Source: Brevundimonas sp. MYb52
Lineage (GTDB): Bacteria > Pseudomonadota > Alphaproteobacteria > Caulobacterales > Caulobacteraceae
Direction: 5' to 3'
Length of the DNA: 64,000 bases
Assembly (NCBI RefSeq): GCF_002979535.1
Contig: NZ_PCPB01000001.1
Span: forward strand, 434,001 to 498,000
Each line of letters opens with the position of its first letter. Within the stretch, counting starts at the first letter, position 1. The position numbers were made by a program, and so were the translations under genes. The notes beneath the pieces were generated by a model. That model was not told the DNA's origin, ran no database searches, and saw only the letters and a list, made by a program, of their open reading frames with translations. Positions 1-10,939 of the stretch are shown here, in pieces.

Positions 1-834
1 GTCGCCGTCCTGCTGTGGGCGGCGGCCTACGCTGTCTTCTTCAGCTTGATGTTCCTGCTGGTTGGGCCGCACTTCGTCACCGTCCTGGCCGTGATCACGG
101 AAATCCAGGCGCAAGCGCGGAGCGAGCCGTCCTTGGAGGAGATGGAACGGCTGGGGCAGGCCTATCTCGCCATCGTCGCCTGGGGCGCGCCGTTGGGATT
201 GCTGTTCGGCTCTGTGATCAGCACGGCTATCGCTCGCTCGGTCGTTCGTCCTGACGATAGCAAGTTCGGCTATCTGCGCCTGGGCAAGGACGAACTGCGG
301 GTGCTGGGGGCCAGTCTGATCGTCTCCCTGATCATGTTCGTCGTCTTCATGGCGGGTTTTGCGGTCATCACCCTTGTCGTCGCTGGGGCGGTGGCTGTTC
401 CAGCGCTGTGGCTGGCCGTGGTGCTGGTGTCGTTGGCTCTGGTCGCCCTGATGGCCTGGCTGTCGGTGCGCTTCAGTCTGGTCGTTCCGGCTACCTTGGC
501 GGAAGGCCGGATCGCGGTGAAGTCGGCCTTCGCCATGACCGCCAAGAAGGTCTTCTGGCCGTTGTTCGGGATGGCGATCATCGCCTGGGTCATGGCTATG
601 CTGGTGGGCCTGCTGGGCTCGGCCGTGGCGGCGCCGTTCACTCTGATGGTCGGCGGGAGCGAGCGCCTGATCGCGATGCAGGGCGCCGGCGTCCCCAGCC
701 TGCTCAGCGCCCTGGGACCCATGCTGGCCGTGTCGTTGGTGGTCAACGCCGTCATGACGGCGGCCCAGGTCGTCATCATGTATGCGCCGTTCTCGGCGGT
801 TTATCTGCAACTGAAGGGCGCGCCGCGCGGCTGA
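1..834 (+). CDS. Multi-pass membrane protein, 5'-truncated
   Basis: The reading frame is open from base 1, so the true start lies left of the window; the first internal ATG is at 46. The visible 277 residues contain about six hydrophobic segments (roughly residues 5-25, 60-75, 100-125, 130-155, 185-215 and 240-265), separated by short charged loops, one with the sequence RPDDSKFGYLRLG. This looks like an integral inner-membrane protein of the kind found as conserved hypothetical proteins in Caulobacterales. No catalytic motif is visible and I do not recognise a function. It converges on uvrA, and a 9-bp perfect hairpin lies just after its stop. Confidence 0.6.
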   Translation, partial: VAVLLWAAAYAVFFSLMFLLVGPHFVTVLAVITEIQAQARSEPSLEEMERLGQAYLAIVAWGAPLGLLFGSVISTAIARSVVRPDDSKFGYLRLGKDELRVLGASLIVSLIMFVVFMAGFAVITLVVAGAVAVPALWLAVVLVSLALVALMAWLSVRFSLVVPATLAEGRIAVKSAFAMTAKKVFWPLFGMAIIAWVMAMLVGLLGSAVAAPFTLMVGGSERLIAMQGAGVPSLLSALGPMLAVSLVVNAVMTAAQVVIMYAPFSAVYLQLKGAPRG

Positions 835-845
835 CGAGGCGAGAC

Positions 846-860
846 GCCTGACCGGATCGG

Positions 861-866
<6 letters not shown>
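846..866. terminator. Hairpin between convergent genes (weak terminator candidate)
   Basis: A 9-bp perfect stem (GCCTGACCG / CGGTCAGGC) with a 3-base loop overlaps the uvrA stop codon at 861-863. Neither side has a clear T-run, so it may be an inefficient bidirectional terminator or just chance symmetry. Confidence 0.3.
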
Positions 867-3800
<2,934 letters not shown>

Positions 3801-3892
3801 GGGCCCGGAAACGGTAAGCGGGAACGCGGGAGACCCCGAAAACGGTTCGGGGCGACGACGCTATATGGGGATCAATTCGTCCGAAACAGCAA

Positions 3893-3907
3893 GAACAATA
3901 TGAGAAC
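3893..3907 (-). promoter_or_regulatory. LexA (SOS) box of uvrA
   Basis: On the minus strand the sequence reads GTTC-TCATATT-GTTC, a perfect match to the alphaproteobacterial LexA site GTTC-N7-GTTC. It lies in the intergenic region and points toward uvrA. The divergent lipoprotein at 3973 lies on the other side and could also be affected. Confidence 0.8.
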
Positions 3908-3972
3908 TTTTCTCGCGAGGCTTGTGTGGGACCTGCGCGGCCGTAAGGTTCCGTCATCCAGGGAGGTAGGCC

Positions 3973-4410
3973 ATGCGTATTCTGAAATGGGGGGCGGTGA
4001 TCGTCGGCGTCGTCACTCTGGGCGGCTGCAACTTCCACACGACCATGCCGACGTCCGATCCCGCGCTGAACGCCGAGGCTGACGCCCTGTTTGAAGATCT
4101 CGTGCTCGGCCGTGACGATGCGCTGATCGCCCGTATGTCGTCGGCCAACAAGGCGGAGGAAATCCGAGCTCAGTTGCCGATGCTTCGTAACATGGTCGGC
4201 GAGGCCACTCCGCCTGAACCCACGGTGGCTGGGACGCGAAAGACAAGCGGCACGAGCGGCGAGATCTACGAGGTGCAGCAGGACTACGCCTATCCCGATC
4301 GTGTGGTTCACGCCTACACGACCTTGGTCAAGGAAGGCGGCGCCTGGAAGGTTCAGGGCTTCAACGTCAATGCGCAGATGAAGCCGTTGAGCGCCGAGCC
4401 GTCCACCTAA
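3973..4410 (+). CDS. Small putative lipoprotein
   Basis: The 145-residue product has a basic N-terminus, a hydrophobic stretch and a lipobox ending GGC (Cys 18), so it should be a lipoprotein. The remainder is acidic and soluble. The pattern of an alpha-helical start followed by strands ending VVHAYTTLVKEGGAWKVQGF resembles small NTF2/DUF3887-like folds, but this is only an impression. A strong ribosome site (GGGAGG) lies 8 bases before the ATG at 3973. Its stop codon overlaps the stop of the convergent globin gene by 4 bases. Function is unknown. Confidence 0.75.
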   Translation: MRILKWGAVIVGVVTLGGCNFHTTMPTSDPALNAEADALFEDLVLGRDDALIARMSSANKAEEIRAQLPMLRNMVGEATPPEPTVAGTRKTSGTSGEIYEVQQDYAYPDRVVHAYTTLVKEGGAWKVQGFNVNAQMKPLSAEPST

Positions 4411-4931
4411 TCGGTTGGCGTCCAGGCGGGTTCGTGGCGGCGGTAGCGCTCTCCGGGGCCGACGAGGACGCCGTTGGCGTTGGCGACGCCCAGTTCCAGG
4501 CTCTCGGCGATGCGGCGGGCGCGGACGATGAAGTGGTCGGCGGCGACGGGCGGGCACAGGTCACGCGCGGTCGCCTCGAATATCTGCAGCCAGCGGTCGA
4601 AGTGGCGGGCGTCGATGGGCAGGGGCAGGTGCTTGGGCATGGGGCGGCCCTGATAAACGCCGGTGGACAGGGCGACCGAGGACCAGAAGAGCTTCATCTG
4701 TTCCAGATGCGGCCCCCAGTCCTCGATGCGTTCGGCGAAGACGGGGCCGATGAAGTCGTCCTCGCGGACGCGGGCGTAGAAGCCCTCGACCAGGGCGTCG
4801 ATCAGGGCCTCGTCGATGCCGGTCTCGTCCCGGATTCGCTGGACGGCTTCGGCGCGGCGGGCGGCGGCCTCGGCGCGCTCGGGGGCGGGGCGGTCGATGC
4901 GGAAGGCGACGGTTCGGTCGGGCGCGGTCAT
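4407..4931 (-). CDS. Group III truncated haemoglobin
   Basis: The 174-residue protein carries the features of group III (P-type) truncated globins. These are EGFYARVREDDFIGPVF with the B10 tyrosine, then WGPHLEQMKLFWSS, the KHLPLPI segment, and the proximal-histidine block HFDRWL. Such globins bind O2 or NO; in Campylobacter the homologue is linked to nitrosative stress. The start chosen is the ATG at 4931 (MTAPDRTV); an in-frame ATG at 5009 would add 26 unlike residues that run into the upstream leader. It is tail-to-tail with the lipoprotein at 3973. Confidence 0.88.
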   Translation of the reverse strand: MTAPDRTVAFRIDRPAPERAEAAARRAEAVQRIRDETGIDEALIDALVEGFYARVREDDFIGPVFAERIEDWGPHLEQMKLFWSSVALSTGVYQGRPMPKHLPLPIDARHFDRWLQIFEATARDLCPPVAADHFIVRARRIAESLELGVANANGVLVGPGERYRRHEPAWTPTD

Positions 4932-5056
4932 GGCCTGAAGATAGGGGCTCGGCGCCGCATCGCAAAAGCGCTGCAGGAGAATTGGGGTTGCGCTGCGAAA
5001 GATCAGCACCCATCCTTCTATTCAGCCAACGTATTTGACGAGGAGGCACGACGATC

Positions 5057-5194
5057 ATGATCAGCGCTCTGGAAATCGGTTTCGCCCTTTCCGCTCCGCT
5101 CTTCGTGCTCGCCTATGTCCTCGCTCAACCCAAGCCCAAGCCCGTCCGCATCCGCACTCGTAACGCTCACCAGCGTCGCGGCCCGCACGCCTGA
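5057..5194 (+). CDS. Small membrane ORF overlapping the ABC-F start
   Basis: A 45-codon frame starts at ATG 5057 behind the strong Shine-Dalgarno AGGAGG at 5041-5046. It encodes a hydrophobic helix (residues about 5-23) and then a proline/arginine-rich basic tail (QPKPKPVRIRTR). It overlaps the first 80 bases of the ABC-F gene in another frame. The ABC-F start at 5115 has no visible ribosome site, so the only good initiation signal here belongs to the small ORF. It may be a real micro-membrane protein or a regulatory leader; chance remains possible. Confidence 0.45.
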   Translation: MISALEIGFALSAPLFVLAYVLAQPKPKPVRIRTRNAHQRRGPHA

Positions 5195-6743
5195 CGGTCA
5201 CACCCTATTCGATAATCTGAGCCTCGCCTTCGGGCGCGAGCGCACGGCCGTTGTCGGCCGCAACGGCGTGGGCAAGACCACGCTGCTGCGCCTTGTCGCC
5301 GGTCTGGCCGAACCCGCCGAGGGGGCGGTGGCGCGCGCCGGAAGCGTCGGCTGGCTGGCCCAGACCTATGAGCCGGCGTCCAGTGAGACCGTGGCGGATA
5401 CGCTGGGTGCGGCAGAGTCCCTGGCCACTCTGGCGCGGGTGCTGGCGGGCGAGGGTTCGGTCGAGGACATGGCCGAGGCGGACTGGACGCTGGAGACGCG
5501 GCTGGACGAGGCGCTGGCCCAGGTCGGGCTGAGCGGGCTGGCGCTGGATCGGCTGACGAACAGCCTGAGCGGCGGCGAGCAGACGCGTCTGCGGCTGGCG
5601 GGGCTGATGCTGGCGGCGCCCGAGCTGATCGTGCTGGACGAGCCGACCAACCATCTGGACGCCGAGGCGCGGGCCCTGGTGGCCGAGGTCGTCGGGCGTT
5701 GGCCGGGCGGGGTGCTGACGGTCAGCCACGACCGGGGCCTGCTGCGACGGATGGATCGGATCGTCGAGCTGTCGAGCCTGGGGGCGCGGACCTATGGCGG
5801 AGGCTGGGACCTCTATGTCGAGCGGCGGGACGCCGAGCGGGCCGCGGCGGAGCGCGATCTGGAAACGGCGGAGCGCGAGGTCGGGCGCGCCGCCCGTGAG
5901 GCGCAGGCGGCGCTGGAGAAGAAGGCCAAGCGCGACAAGGCGGGTAGGGCGCATCGGGCGGGGACGTCCGATCCCAAGATCCTGCTCGACGCCAAGGCGC
6001 AGCGGGCCGAGGAAAGCGGGGCGCGCGAGGGGCGGCTGGCGGAACGTCGTCGCGCCGAGGTCGAGGGGCGACTGGTCGAGGCGCGCGAGCGGGTCGAGCG
6101 GGCGCGGCTGCTGTCCGTGCCGATGCCGTCGACGGGGCTGGCGGCGGGCAAGGTCGTGCTGGCGTTGGACGCGGTCGAGTGGCGCAGTCCCGAGGGGCGG
6201 CTGATCGTTGGGCCGCTGTCGCTGCGGCTGACCGGGCCGGAGCGGGTGGCGATCACCGGGCCGAACGGGGCGGGCAAGACGACCTTGCTGAAGCTGATCT
6301 CGGGAGAACTGCAGCCGACGGCGGGGCGGATCGACCGGCCCGTGACGGCGGCGCTGCTGGACCAGGCGGCGGCGATCCTGAAGCCGGAGGAGACCCTGAT
6401 CGAGGCCTGGCGCCGGTTGAACCCGGAAGGGACGCCGAACGACGCCCATGCGGCCCTGGCGCGGTTCCTGTTCCGCAACGCGGCGGCGCACCGGAAGGTG
6501 GGGACCCTGTCAGGCGGGGAGCGCCTGAGGGCGGCGCTGGCCTGCGTGATGACAGGGAGGAGCCCGCCGCAACTGCTAATCCTGGATGAGCCGACCAACC
6601 ATCTGGATCTGGATTCCATCGCCGCGATCGAGGCGGCGCTGGCGGCCTATGACGGGGCGTTGGTGATCGTCAGCCATGATCGGGACTTTATGGACAATGT
6701 GGGGGTCGATCGGGAAGTGCGGCTGGCGCCGGCAAGGGGCTGA
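5115..6743 (+). CDS. ABC-F family ATPase
   Basis: The 542-residue soluble protein has two ABC ATPase domains and no membrane segment, as in ABC-F translation factors. Domain 1 has GRNGVGKTT, LSGGEQTRL and LDEPTNHLD; domain 2 has GPNGAGKTT, LSGGERLR and LDEPTNHLD. A highly charged, helical linker lies between them (about residues 235-330). ABC-F proteins act at the ribosomal E site to relieve stalled translation or give antibiotic resistance; which subfamily this is cannot be decided by eye. ATG 5115 is the first possible start in frame, because a stop lies at 5058-5060, but it lacks a Shine-Dalgarno and sits inside a small ORF. Confidence 0.93.
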   Translation: MSSLNPSPSPSASALVTLTSVAARTPDGHTLFDNLSLAFGRERTAVVGRNGVGKTTLLRLVAGLAEPAEGAVARAGSVGWLAQTYEPASSETVADTLGAAESLATLARVLAGEGSVEDMAEADWTLETRLDEALAQVGLSGLALDRLTNSLSGGEQTRLRLAGLMLAAPELIVLDEPTNHLDAEARALVAEVVGRWPGGVLTVSHDRGLLRRMDRIVELSSLGARTYGGGWDLYVERRDAERAAAERDLETAEREVGRAAREAQAALEKKAKRDKAGRAHRAGTSDPKILLDAKAQRAEESGAREGRLAERRRAEVEGRLVEARERVERARLLSVPMPSTGLAAGKVVLALDAVEWRSPEGRLIVGPLSLRLTGPERVAITGPNGAGKTTLLKLISGELQPTAGRIDRPVTAALLDQAAAILKPEETLIEAWRRLNPEGTPNDAHAALARFLFRNAAAHRKVGTLSGGERLRAALACVMTGRSPPQLLILDEPTNHLDLDSIAAIEAALAAYDGALVIVSHDRDFMDNVGVDREVRLAPARG

Positions 6744-6819
6744 GTCTTCAAAAATCGCTTCAAGCGCCCTCAATGCATACAGATCACGGGCGTTGAGACC
6801 CGGATGCGTCGATTTTGCT

Positions 6820-8406
6820 TCAGCCCCAGGCTTCGACCACGCCCTGGCGGCGGGCGCGCGCGGCGATGGGGCCGGTCGTGACAGGTTCGGCCTCGGCGCG
6901 GCCGAAGAGCCATCCCTGGCCGAAGTTGACGCCGAGGTCCTGGACGGCGCGGGCGGCGTCTTCGGTCTCGATCATTTCGGCGATGGTGGTCATGCCCAGC
7001 GAGCCGCACAGTTCGACCAGGTGGCCGATCAGGGTGCGAGTGCGGGCGTCGCTGTCGATGCCGCGCACAAAGGCGCCGTCTATCTTGACCGCATCGACCG
7101 AGAGCCCGCGCAGGTAGTCGAAGGCGGCGGACCCGGCGCCGAAGTCGTCGATGCAGACCTTGATCCCGGCATCGCGCAGGGCGCTGAGGCGACGGTTGGC
7201 GGCGGCGATGTCAGCCAGGGCGGCGGTTTCTGTGACTTCCACGATCAGGCGACGGCGGTTGTCGGGCTCGGACGCGGTCATGCGCAGCAGGGCGGCCACA
7301 TAGGCGTCATTGGCCAGGGAGGCGCCGGAGACATTGATGGCGATCTTGAGCAGGCCCGAGCCGGGCTGACGCAGCCGATGGACGATCTTTTCCGCCACGG
7401 CCAGGTCGAAGCTCTCGATCAGGGCCAGTTCCTCGGCCATGCGAATGGCGGATGCCGGGCCGCCGCTCTGGCCGAAACGAGCCAGAGCCTCGAAGTGGTG
7501 AACGGCGCGCGTCTTCAGGTCGACGATGGGTTGATAGAAGAGGGCGAACTCGCGGTCGCGGACGATGCCGCGAAAGCGGTCGGCGTCCTTGAGGGTCCGA
7601 GACAGGGAGTCAGCGAAGCTGAGTTCAGGCTGCGCGCTATTGTCTTTCAGGCAACCCTCGATGGCGAAACGCATGGCGCGCAGGGCGCACAGGGCGTCGG
7701 AACCGACGGCGACTTCGTTGGTGCGGGAGGTTAGGGTCAGGCCCTCGGCCAGACCGGCTTCGCGAACCTCTGCCTCCAGGTCGCGACCGTCGTCGGCCGT
7801 CTTGATCAGAGCATAGCGGCTGGCGGTCAACTGACCGGCGCTGGCGCCGTCGTGAGAGGCCTGTTGCAGGCGCGCGCCGATGCGCGCGGCGACGCGTTCG
7901 TTGGCGGCGTCATTGGCGGCGCTGAGACCCTGAACCTCGATAAAGGCCATAGCCAGACGTTGCAGGGCGGCGCCGGTCTTGCCGTTCAGGCCTTCGCGGG
8001 CGAGAGCCAGGAAGCCCTCGGCATCGGCTAGGGGGAGCGGGCCGGCCTCTTCGAGCACAAAGGGCTCGCCTTGCCAGGTCAGGGCGCAGGATACGGACGG
8101 GGCCAGATCTGGCAGGACGAAGGCGCGAAACAGGGCCCGCCGCACGCGCCCATCGCCGCAGTCGGCAAGAATTTCCAGTGGCAGGCTGCGCGCGCCGCCG
8201 CTCAGGCCGCCAAGCGCCGACTGGACCGCCGCGCGGCTGGAGTAGGACAGAAGCTCAACGAAGGGGCGGCCGATCCAGGACGCTGTCGACTGGTTGGCCG
8301 TCGCTCCTGCGCCCAGGGCGAAGGTGATCTGAGCCTTGTCATCCACCTCGATCAGGGCGTCGGCGGCGGCAAAGGCCAGACCAAGGAGACGGGATTTCAG
8401 GCTCAT
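6820..8406 (-). CDS. EAL-domain c-di-GMP phosphodiesterase with PAS-like N-terminus
   Basis: The 528-residue protein ends in an EAL domain (from about residue 285). It keeps the residues expected of an active enzyme: the EAL motif (HFEALARF, about 306), INVSG, the EVTETA glutamate, DDFGAG (about 421), VKIDGAF and GQGWLFG. It would hydrolyse c-di-GMP to pGpG. The N-terminal 120 residues look like a PAS-type sensor, and residues 130-280 a degenerate helical or GGDEF-like region with no GGDEF motif. No membrane helix is seen. It lies just downstream of flbY-cheL-flgI on the same strand, which suggests a role in motility or polar development. Confidence 0.9.
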   Translation of the reverse strand: MSLKSRLLGLAFAAADALIEVDDKAQITFALGAGATANQSTASWIGRPFVELLSYSSRAAVQSALGGLSGGARSLPLEILADCGDGRVRRALFRAFVLPDLAPSVSCALTWQGEPFVLEEAGPLPLADAEGFLALAREGLNGKTGAALQRLAMAFIEVQGLSAANDAANERVAARIGARLQQASHDGASAGQLTASRYALIKTADDGRDLEAEVREAGLAEGLTLTSRTNEVAVGSDALCALRAMRFAIEGCLKDNSAQPELSFADSLSRTLKDADRFRGIVRDREFALFYQPIVDLKTRAVHHFEALARFGQSGGPASAIRMAEELALIESFDLAVAEKIVHRLRQPGSGLLKIAINVSGASLANDAYVAALLRMTASEPDNRRRLIVEVTETAALADIAAANRRLSALRDAGIKVCIDDFGAGSAAFDYLRGLSVDAVKIDGAFVRGIDSDARTRTLIGHLVELCGSLGMTTIAEMIETEDAARAVQDLGVNFGQGWLFGRAEAEPVTTGPIAARARRQGVVEAWG

Positions 8407-8471
8407 GCGACGACCATGCGGGTCAGGCCGTTAAGAAAGGGCTTTTGCCGCATCAGGGAAGGGGTCGGGTT

Positions 8472-8912
8472 CTAGGCCTTGCGATTCAGGGCTACGGCGC
8501 GGCCGTCGCCCTCGGTGGCGCGGCCCGAGGCGCCGTAGCCGACGCCTTGGGCGCGGGCGCCCGCGACTTCGGCGGCGATGGTGCGGACCAGGCCCTCAGA
8601 GACCTGGCGAGCGGCGTCGACGGTCGATGCGTGCTCGGCTAGAACAGCCTCAAACGCCTGCGTCGCGGAAATCAGAGTGTCGCGAAGGTCAACGGGAATA
8701 ACTGTCAGGAAAGCGGGCGCGGCCTTGGCCTGGGCCGACTCGCGGCGATAGAGGTTGGCCAGTTCCTGGGTCTCGGCCATGCCAGCGGCGACATCCTGGG
8801 CGCGATGGGCGCGGAAGGCGTCGCGCTCGGCTCCGAGGCGCTCGGTCAGAGCCTGGGTCAGGTTGATGAGCTGTTGAGCGCGCAGGGTGGAGGTTTCGAC
8901 GTCGGCGGTCAC
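8472..8912 (-). CDS. flbY: Flagellar protein FlbY-like
   Basis: The 146-residue, mostly helical protein is the last gene of a flgI-cheL-flbY operon, the order described for the Caulobacter flgI region. The helix-rich N-terminal half (LRAQQLINLTQALTERL) resembles FlgN-type flagellar chaperones, although I assign the name mainly by position and length. Its start overlaps the cheL stop by 4 bases (ATGA), indicating translational coupling. No signal peptide or membrane segment is present, so it should be cytoplasmic. Confidence 0.7.
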   Translation of the reverse strand: MTADVETSTLRAQQLINLTQALTERLGAERDAFRAHRAQDVAAGMAETQELANLYRRESAQAKAAPAFLTVIPVDLRDTLISATQAFEAVLAEHASTVDAARQVSEGLVRTIAAEVAGARAQGVGYGASGRATEGDGRAVALNRKA

Positions 8913-9214
8913 GCGGACTGCTCCTGCATCTTGAGCATTTCGGACATGACGGTGTCGGCCAGGCCGATGCCGCCGGCCTTGACGGTCTGCTTGGCCATGG
9001 CGTCGAGCAGGAAGCTGCGCCAGGTGGCCTCGCTGCTGCCGCCCCCGAAGGCGCCGTCGGTCTCCAGGCCCTCGAACATGGGCTTGAACATCTGAGACAG
9101 GAAGCTGGCCTCGAAGTCCTGGGCGGTCTTGCGCATCTGTTCCGGCGACTGGCCGCGATGGAGCGTCGGGTTGATCGGGTTCATGGCGTTGGCGGCGACG
9201 GGCAGGGTGTCCAT
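8909..9214 (-). CDS. cheL: Rod-binding protein CheL (FlgJ N-terminal type)
   Basis: The 101-residue product matches the rod-binding domain of FlgJ without the muramidase domain, as is usual in alphaproteobacteria. The diagnostic core is DFEASFLSQMFKPMFEGL followed by GGGSSEATWRSFLLDAMAKQ. The protein is thought to help cap or assemble the flagellar rod in the periplasm. It overlaps flgI by one base (TAATG) and flbY by four, so the three genes are translated as a coupled unit. Confidence 0.88.
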   Translation of the reverse strand: MDTLPVAANAMNPINPTLHRGQSPEQMRKTAQDFEASFLSQMFKPMFEGLETDGAFGGGSSEATWRSFLLDAMAKQTVKAGGIGLADTVMSEMLKMQEQSA

Positions 9215-10332
9215 TACATGACCTCGATGTCGGCTTGCAGGGCGCCGGCGGCCTTGATGGCCTGCAGGATGCTGATCATGTCGCGCGGGCTGACGCCGAG
9301 GGCGTTGAGGCCGTTGACCAGGGTCGAGAGCGAGGCTCCGCCGTTGACGATCCGCATCTGGCGGCCGGTCTCTTCCTCGATCGAGACGTTGGACTGCGGC
9401 ACCACGACGGTCTGGCCGCCGCGGCTGAAGGGCTCGGGCTGGCTGACCATGGGGTTCTCCTGAACCGAGACGGTCAGGTTGCCCTGGGCGATGGCGACGG
9501 TGGAGATACGCACCGCGTCGCCCATGACGATGACACCGTTGACCTCGTCGATGATGACCTTGGCGGGGGCGTCGACGCGCACCGGCAGGTTCTCGACCTG
9601 GCTGACGAAGCCGGCCATGCCCATGGTCTGGGGCGCGCGGATGGCGACCACGGTGCCGTTCTCGGCGAAGGCGCTGTTGGGATAGGACTGGTTGATGGCG
9701 GCGGCGACGCGCTGGGCCGTGGTGAAGTCGGGGTTGCGCAGGGTCAGGCGCACGATCGGCATGGCCGACAGGTCAAAGCCGGTCTCACGCTCGACCACCC
9801 CGCCCGAGGCGATGCGGCCGGCGGTCGGCACGCCGCGCGTCACCGAGGAGCCGGAACCGCCCGAGGCCGAGACGGCGCCGGTCTGGACCGAGCCTTGCGC
9901 CACCGCATAGATCTCGCCGTCGGCGCCCTGCAGGGCCGTGACCAGAAGCGTGCCGCCCAGCAGGCTCTTGGCGTCGCCCATGGCCGAGACGGCCACGTCC
10001 AGGCGCGAGCCCGGCGTGGCGAAGGGGGGCAGGTCGGCGGTGATCATGACCGCCGCGACGTTCTTGGTGTTCAGGTTGGCGCCGCGGATGTTGACGCCCT
10101 GGCGCTCCATCATCCCTTCCAGCGACTGGCGAGTGAAGGGCGAGTTGCGAAGGCTGTCGCCCGTGCCGTTCAGGCCGACCACCAGGCCGTAGCCGACCAA
10201 CTGGTTGGTGCGGACGCCTTCGACAGAGACGATGTCCTTGATGCGCGACTGGGCCTCGGCCGCGTTCGGCGTCGCCGCCAGAATCAGGGCGGTGGAAGCG
10301 GAGGCGAGGAGGGCGGTGAGCAACTTCTGCAT
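9214..10332 (-). CDS. flgI: Flagellar P-ring protein FlgI
   Basis: FlgI forms the P-ring that supports the flagellar rod in the peptidoglycan layer. The 372-residue protein has a cleavable signal peptide (about residues 1-27, ending AEA-Q). The conserved start of the mature protein is RIKDIVSVEGVRTNQLVGYG, followed by LRNSPFTRQSLEGMMERQG and the conserved C-terminus with LNALGVSPRDMISILQAIKAAGAL. Length is typical. It heads the flgI-cheL-flbY operon. A near-consensus sigma-54 promoter lies at 10370-10386, giving a predicted short 5' leader of about 27 bases, as expected for a late flagellar class gene in Caulobacter. Confidence 0.97.
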   Translation of the reverse strand: MQKLLTALLASASTALILAATPNAAEAQSRIKDIVSVEGVRTNQLVGYGLVVGLNGTGDSLRNSPFTRQSLEGMMERQGVNIRGANLNTKNVAAVMITADLPPFATPGSRLDVAVSAMGDAKSLLGGTLLVTALQGADGEIYAVAQGSVQTGAVSASGGSGSSVTRGVPTAGRIASGGVVERETGFDLSAMPIVRLTLRNPDFTTAQRVAAAINQSYPNSAFAENGTVVAIRAPQTMGMAGFVSQVENLPVRVDAPAKVIIDEVNGVIVMGDAVRISTVAIAQGNLTVSVQENPMVSQPEPFSRGGQTVVVPQSNVSIEEETGRQMRIVNGGASLSTLVNGLNALGVSPRDMISILQAIKAAGALQADIEVM

Positions 10333-10369
10333 ACGACAGACGTCCTGTTGAGGCGTTCGCGATTAACCA

Positions 10370-10386
10370 TGCGAAGTTCGTGCCGG
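10370..10386 (-). promoter_or_regulatory. Sigma-54 promoter of flgI
   Basis: The minus strand reads CCGGCACG-AACT-TCGCA, against the sigma-54 consensus YTGGCACG-N4-TTGCW. The essential GG and GC doublets are present with exactly 10 bases between them, and there are two mismatches. It lies 38 bases before the flgI start, the right geometry for transcription of the flagellar operon. Confidence 0.75.
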
Positions 10387-10437
10387 CGTAAATGTCCTTT
10401 GAATTCAATCGGCCGTCTAGGTGGCCTGGAGTGGTGG

Positions 10438-10452
10438 CGGCAGATTCTGCCG
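10438..10452. promoter_or_regulatory. Palindrome, candidate FlbD (ftr-like) enhancer site
   Basis: CGGCAG-ATT-CTGCCG is a perfect 6-bp inverted repeat with a 3-base spacer. It lies about 65 bases upstream of the flgI sigma-54 promoter and 62 bases upstream of fliX. In Caulobacter, FlbD binds ftr elements with CGGCA-type half-sites near flagellar sigma-54 promoters. Position and half-site fit, but the identification is inference. Confidence 0.45.
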
Positions 10453-10513
10453 AGACGTTAACCAAGCGGTGACCCTCATGGCCGATGGTTCAGACTGATC
10501 GGGAGCATGGATC

Positions 10514-10939
10514 ATGAAGGTCACCGGCCCCTCGGGCGCTACATCGACGCAAGGCTCGCGCCCCACGAAGGCTGCGGGCGGTTTCAGCCTGCCGGCTAGC
10601 GGTGCGGCGTCGGGGCCCGCTTCGGCCGCCGCGACCGCTTCCGCGTCGAGCGTGGCGGGGGTTTCGGCGCTGATGGCCCTGCAGGGGGTCGAGGACGCCA
10701 CCGAGCGGCGGCGCCGGGCGATTCGACGCGGCGGGGGTCTGCTGGACCGCCTGGACGAGCTGAAGCTGGCCATGTTGAACGGCCAGGACGGCGCCCCGGC
10801 GCTGGAGCGGCTGGCGCGCAGCCTGCGCGAGGAGCGGCCCGATGACGCCGATCCCGGCCTGAAGGGCGTTCTGGATCAGATCGACCTGCGCGCGGCCGTG
10901 GAAATGGCCAAGGCGGAAACGGCCAGGGCGCGCGTCTAG
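10514..10939 (+). CDS. fliX: Flagellar assembly regulator FliX
   Basis: FliX is a Caulobacterales trans-acting factor that links flagellar assembly to the sigma-54 activator FlbD. The 141-residue product starts with the characteristic MKVTGPSG. An Ala/Ser-rich flexible region follows (about residues 20-50), then the conserved helical C-terminal half with RRRAIRRGGGLLDRLDELKLAML. It is divergent from flgI, exactly the arrangement known in Caulobacter, and a palindrome resembling an FlbD site lies in the shared intergenic region. A lone TTAAC half-site at 10458-10462 could be a weak CtrA contact. Confidence 0.9.
   Translation: MKVTGPSGATSTQGSRPTKAAGGFSLPASGAASGPASAAATASASSVAGVSALMALQGVEDATERRRRAIRRGGGLLDRLDELKLAMLNGQDGAPALERLARSLREERPDDADPGLKGVLDQIDLRAAVEMAKAETARARV

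Noticed and set aside
10431-10450. TGGCGG...CTGC considered as a plus-strand sigma-54 promoter for fliX
   Set aside because: The GG and GC doublets are 11 bases apart rather than 10; the symmetry of the site is better explained as a palindromic protein-binding site.
9235-10461. 408-codon plus-strand frame opposite flgI
   Set aside because: Shadow of flgI, dominated by Gly/Asp/Arg/His runs; flgI has signal peptide, motifs and a sigma-54 promoter.
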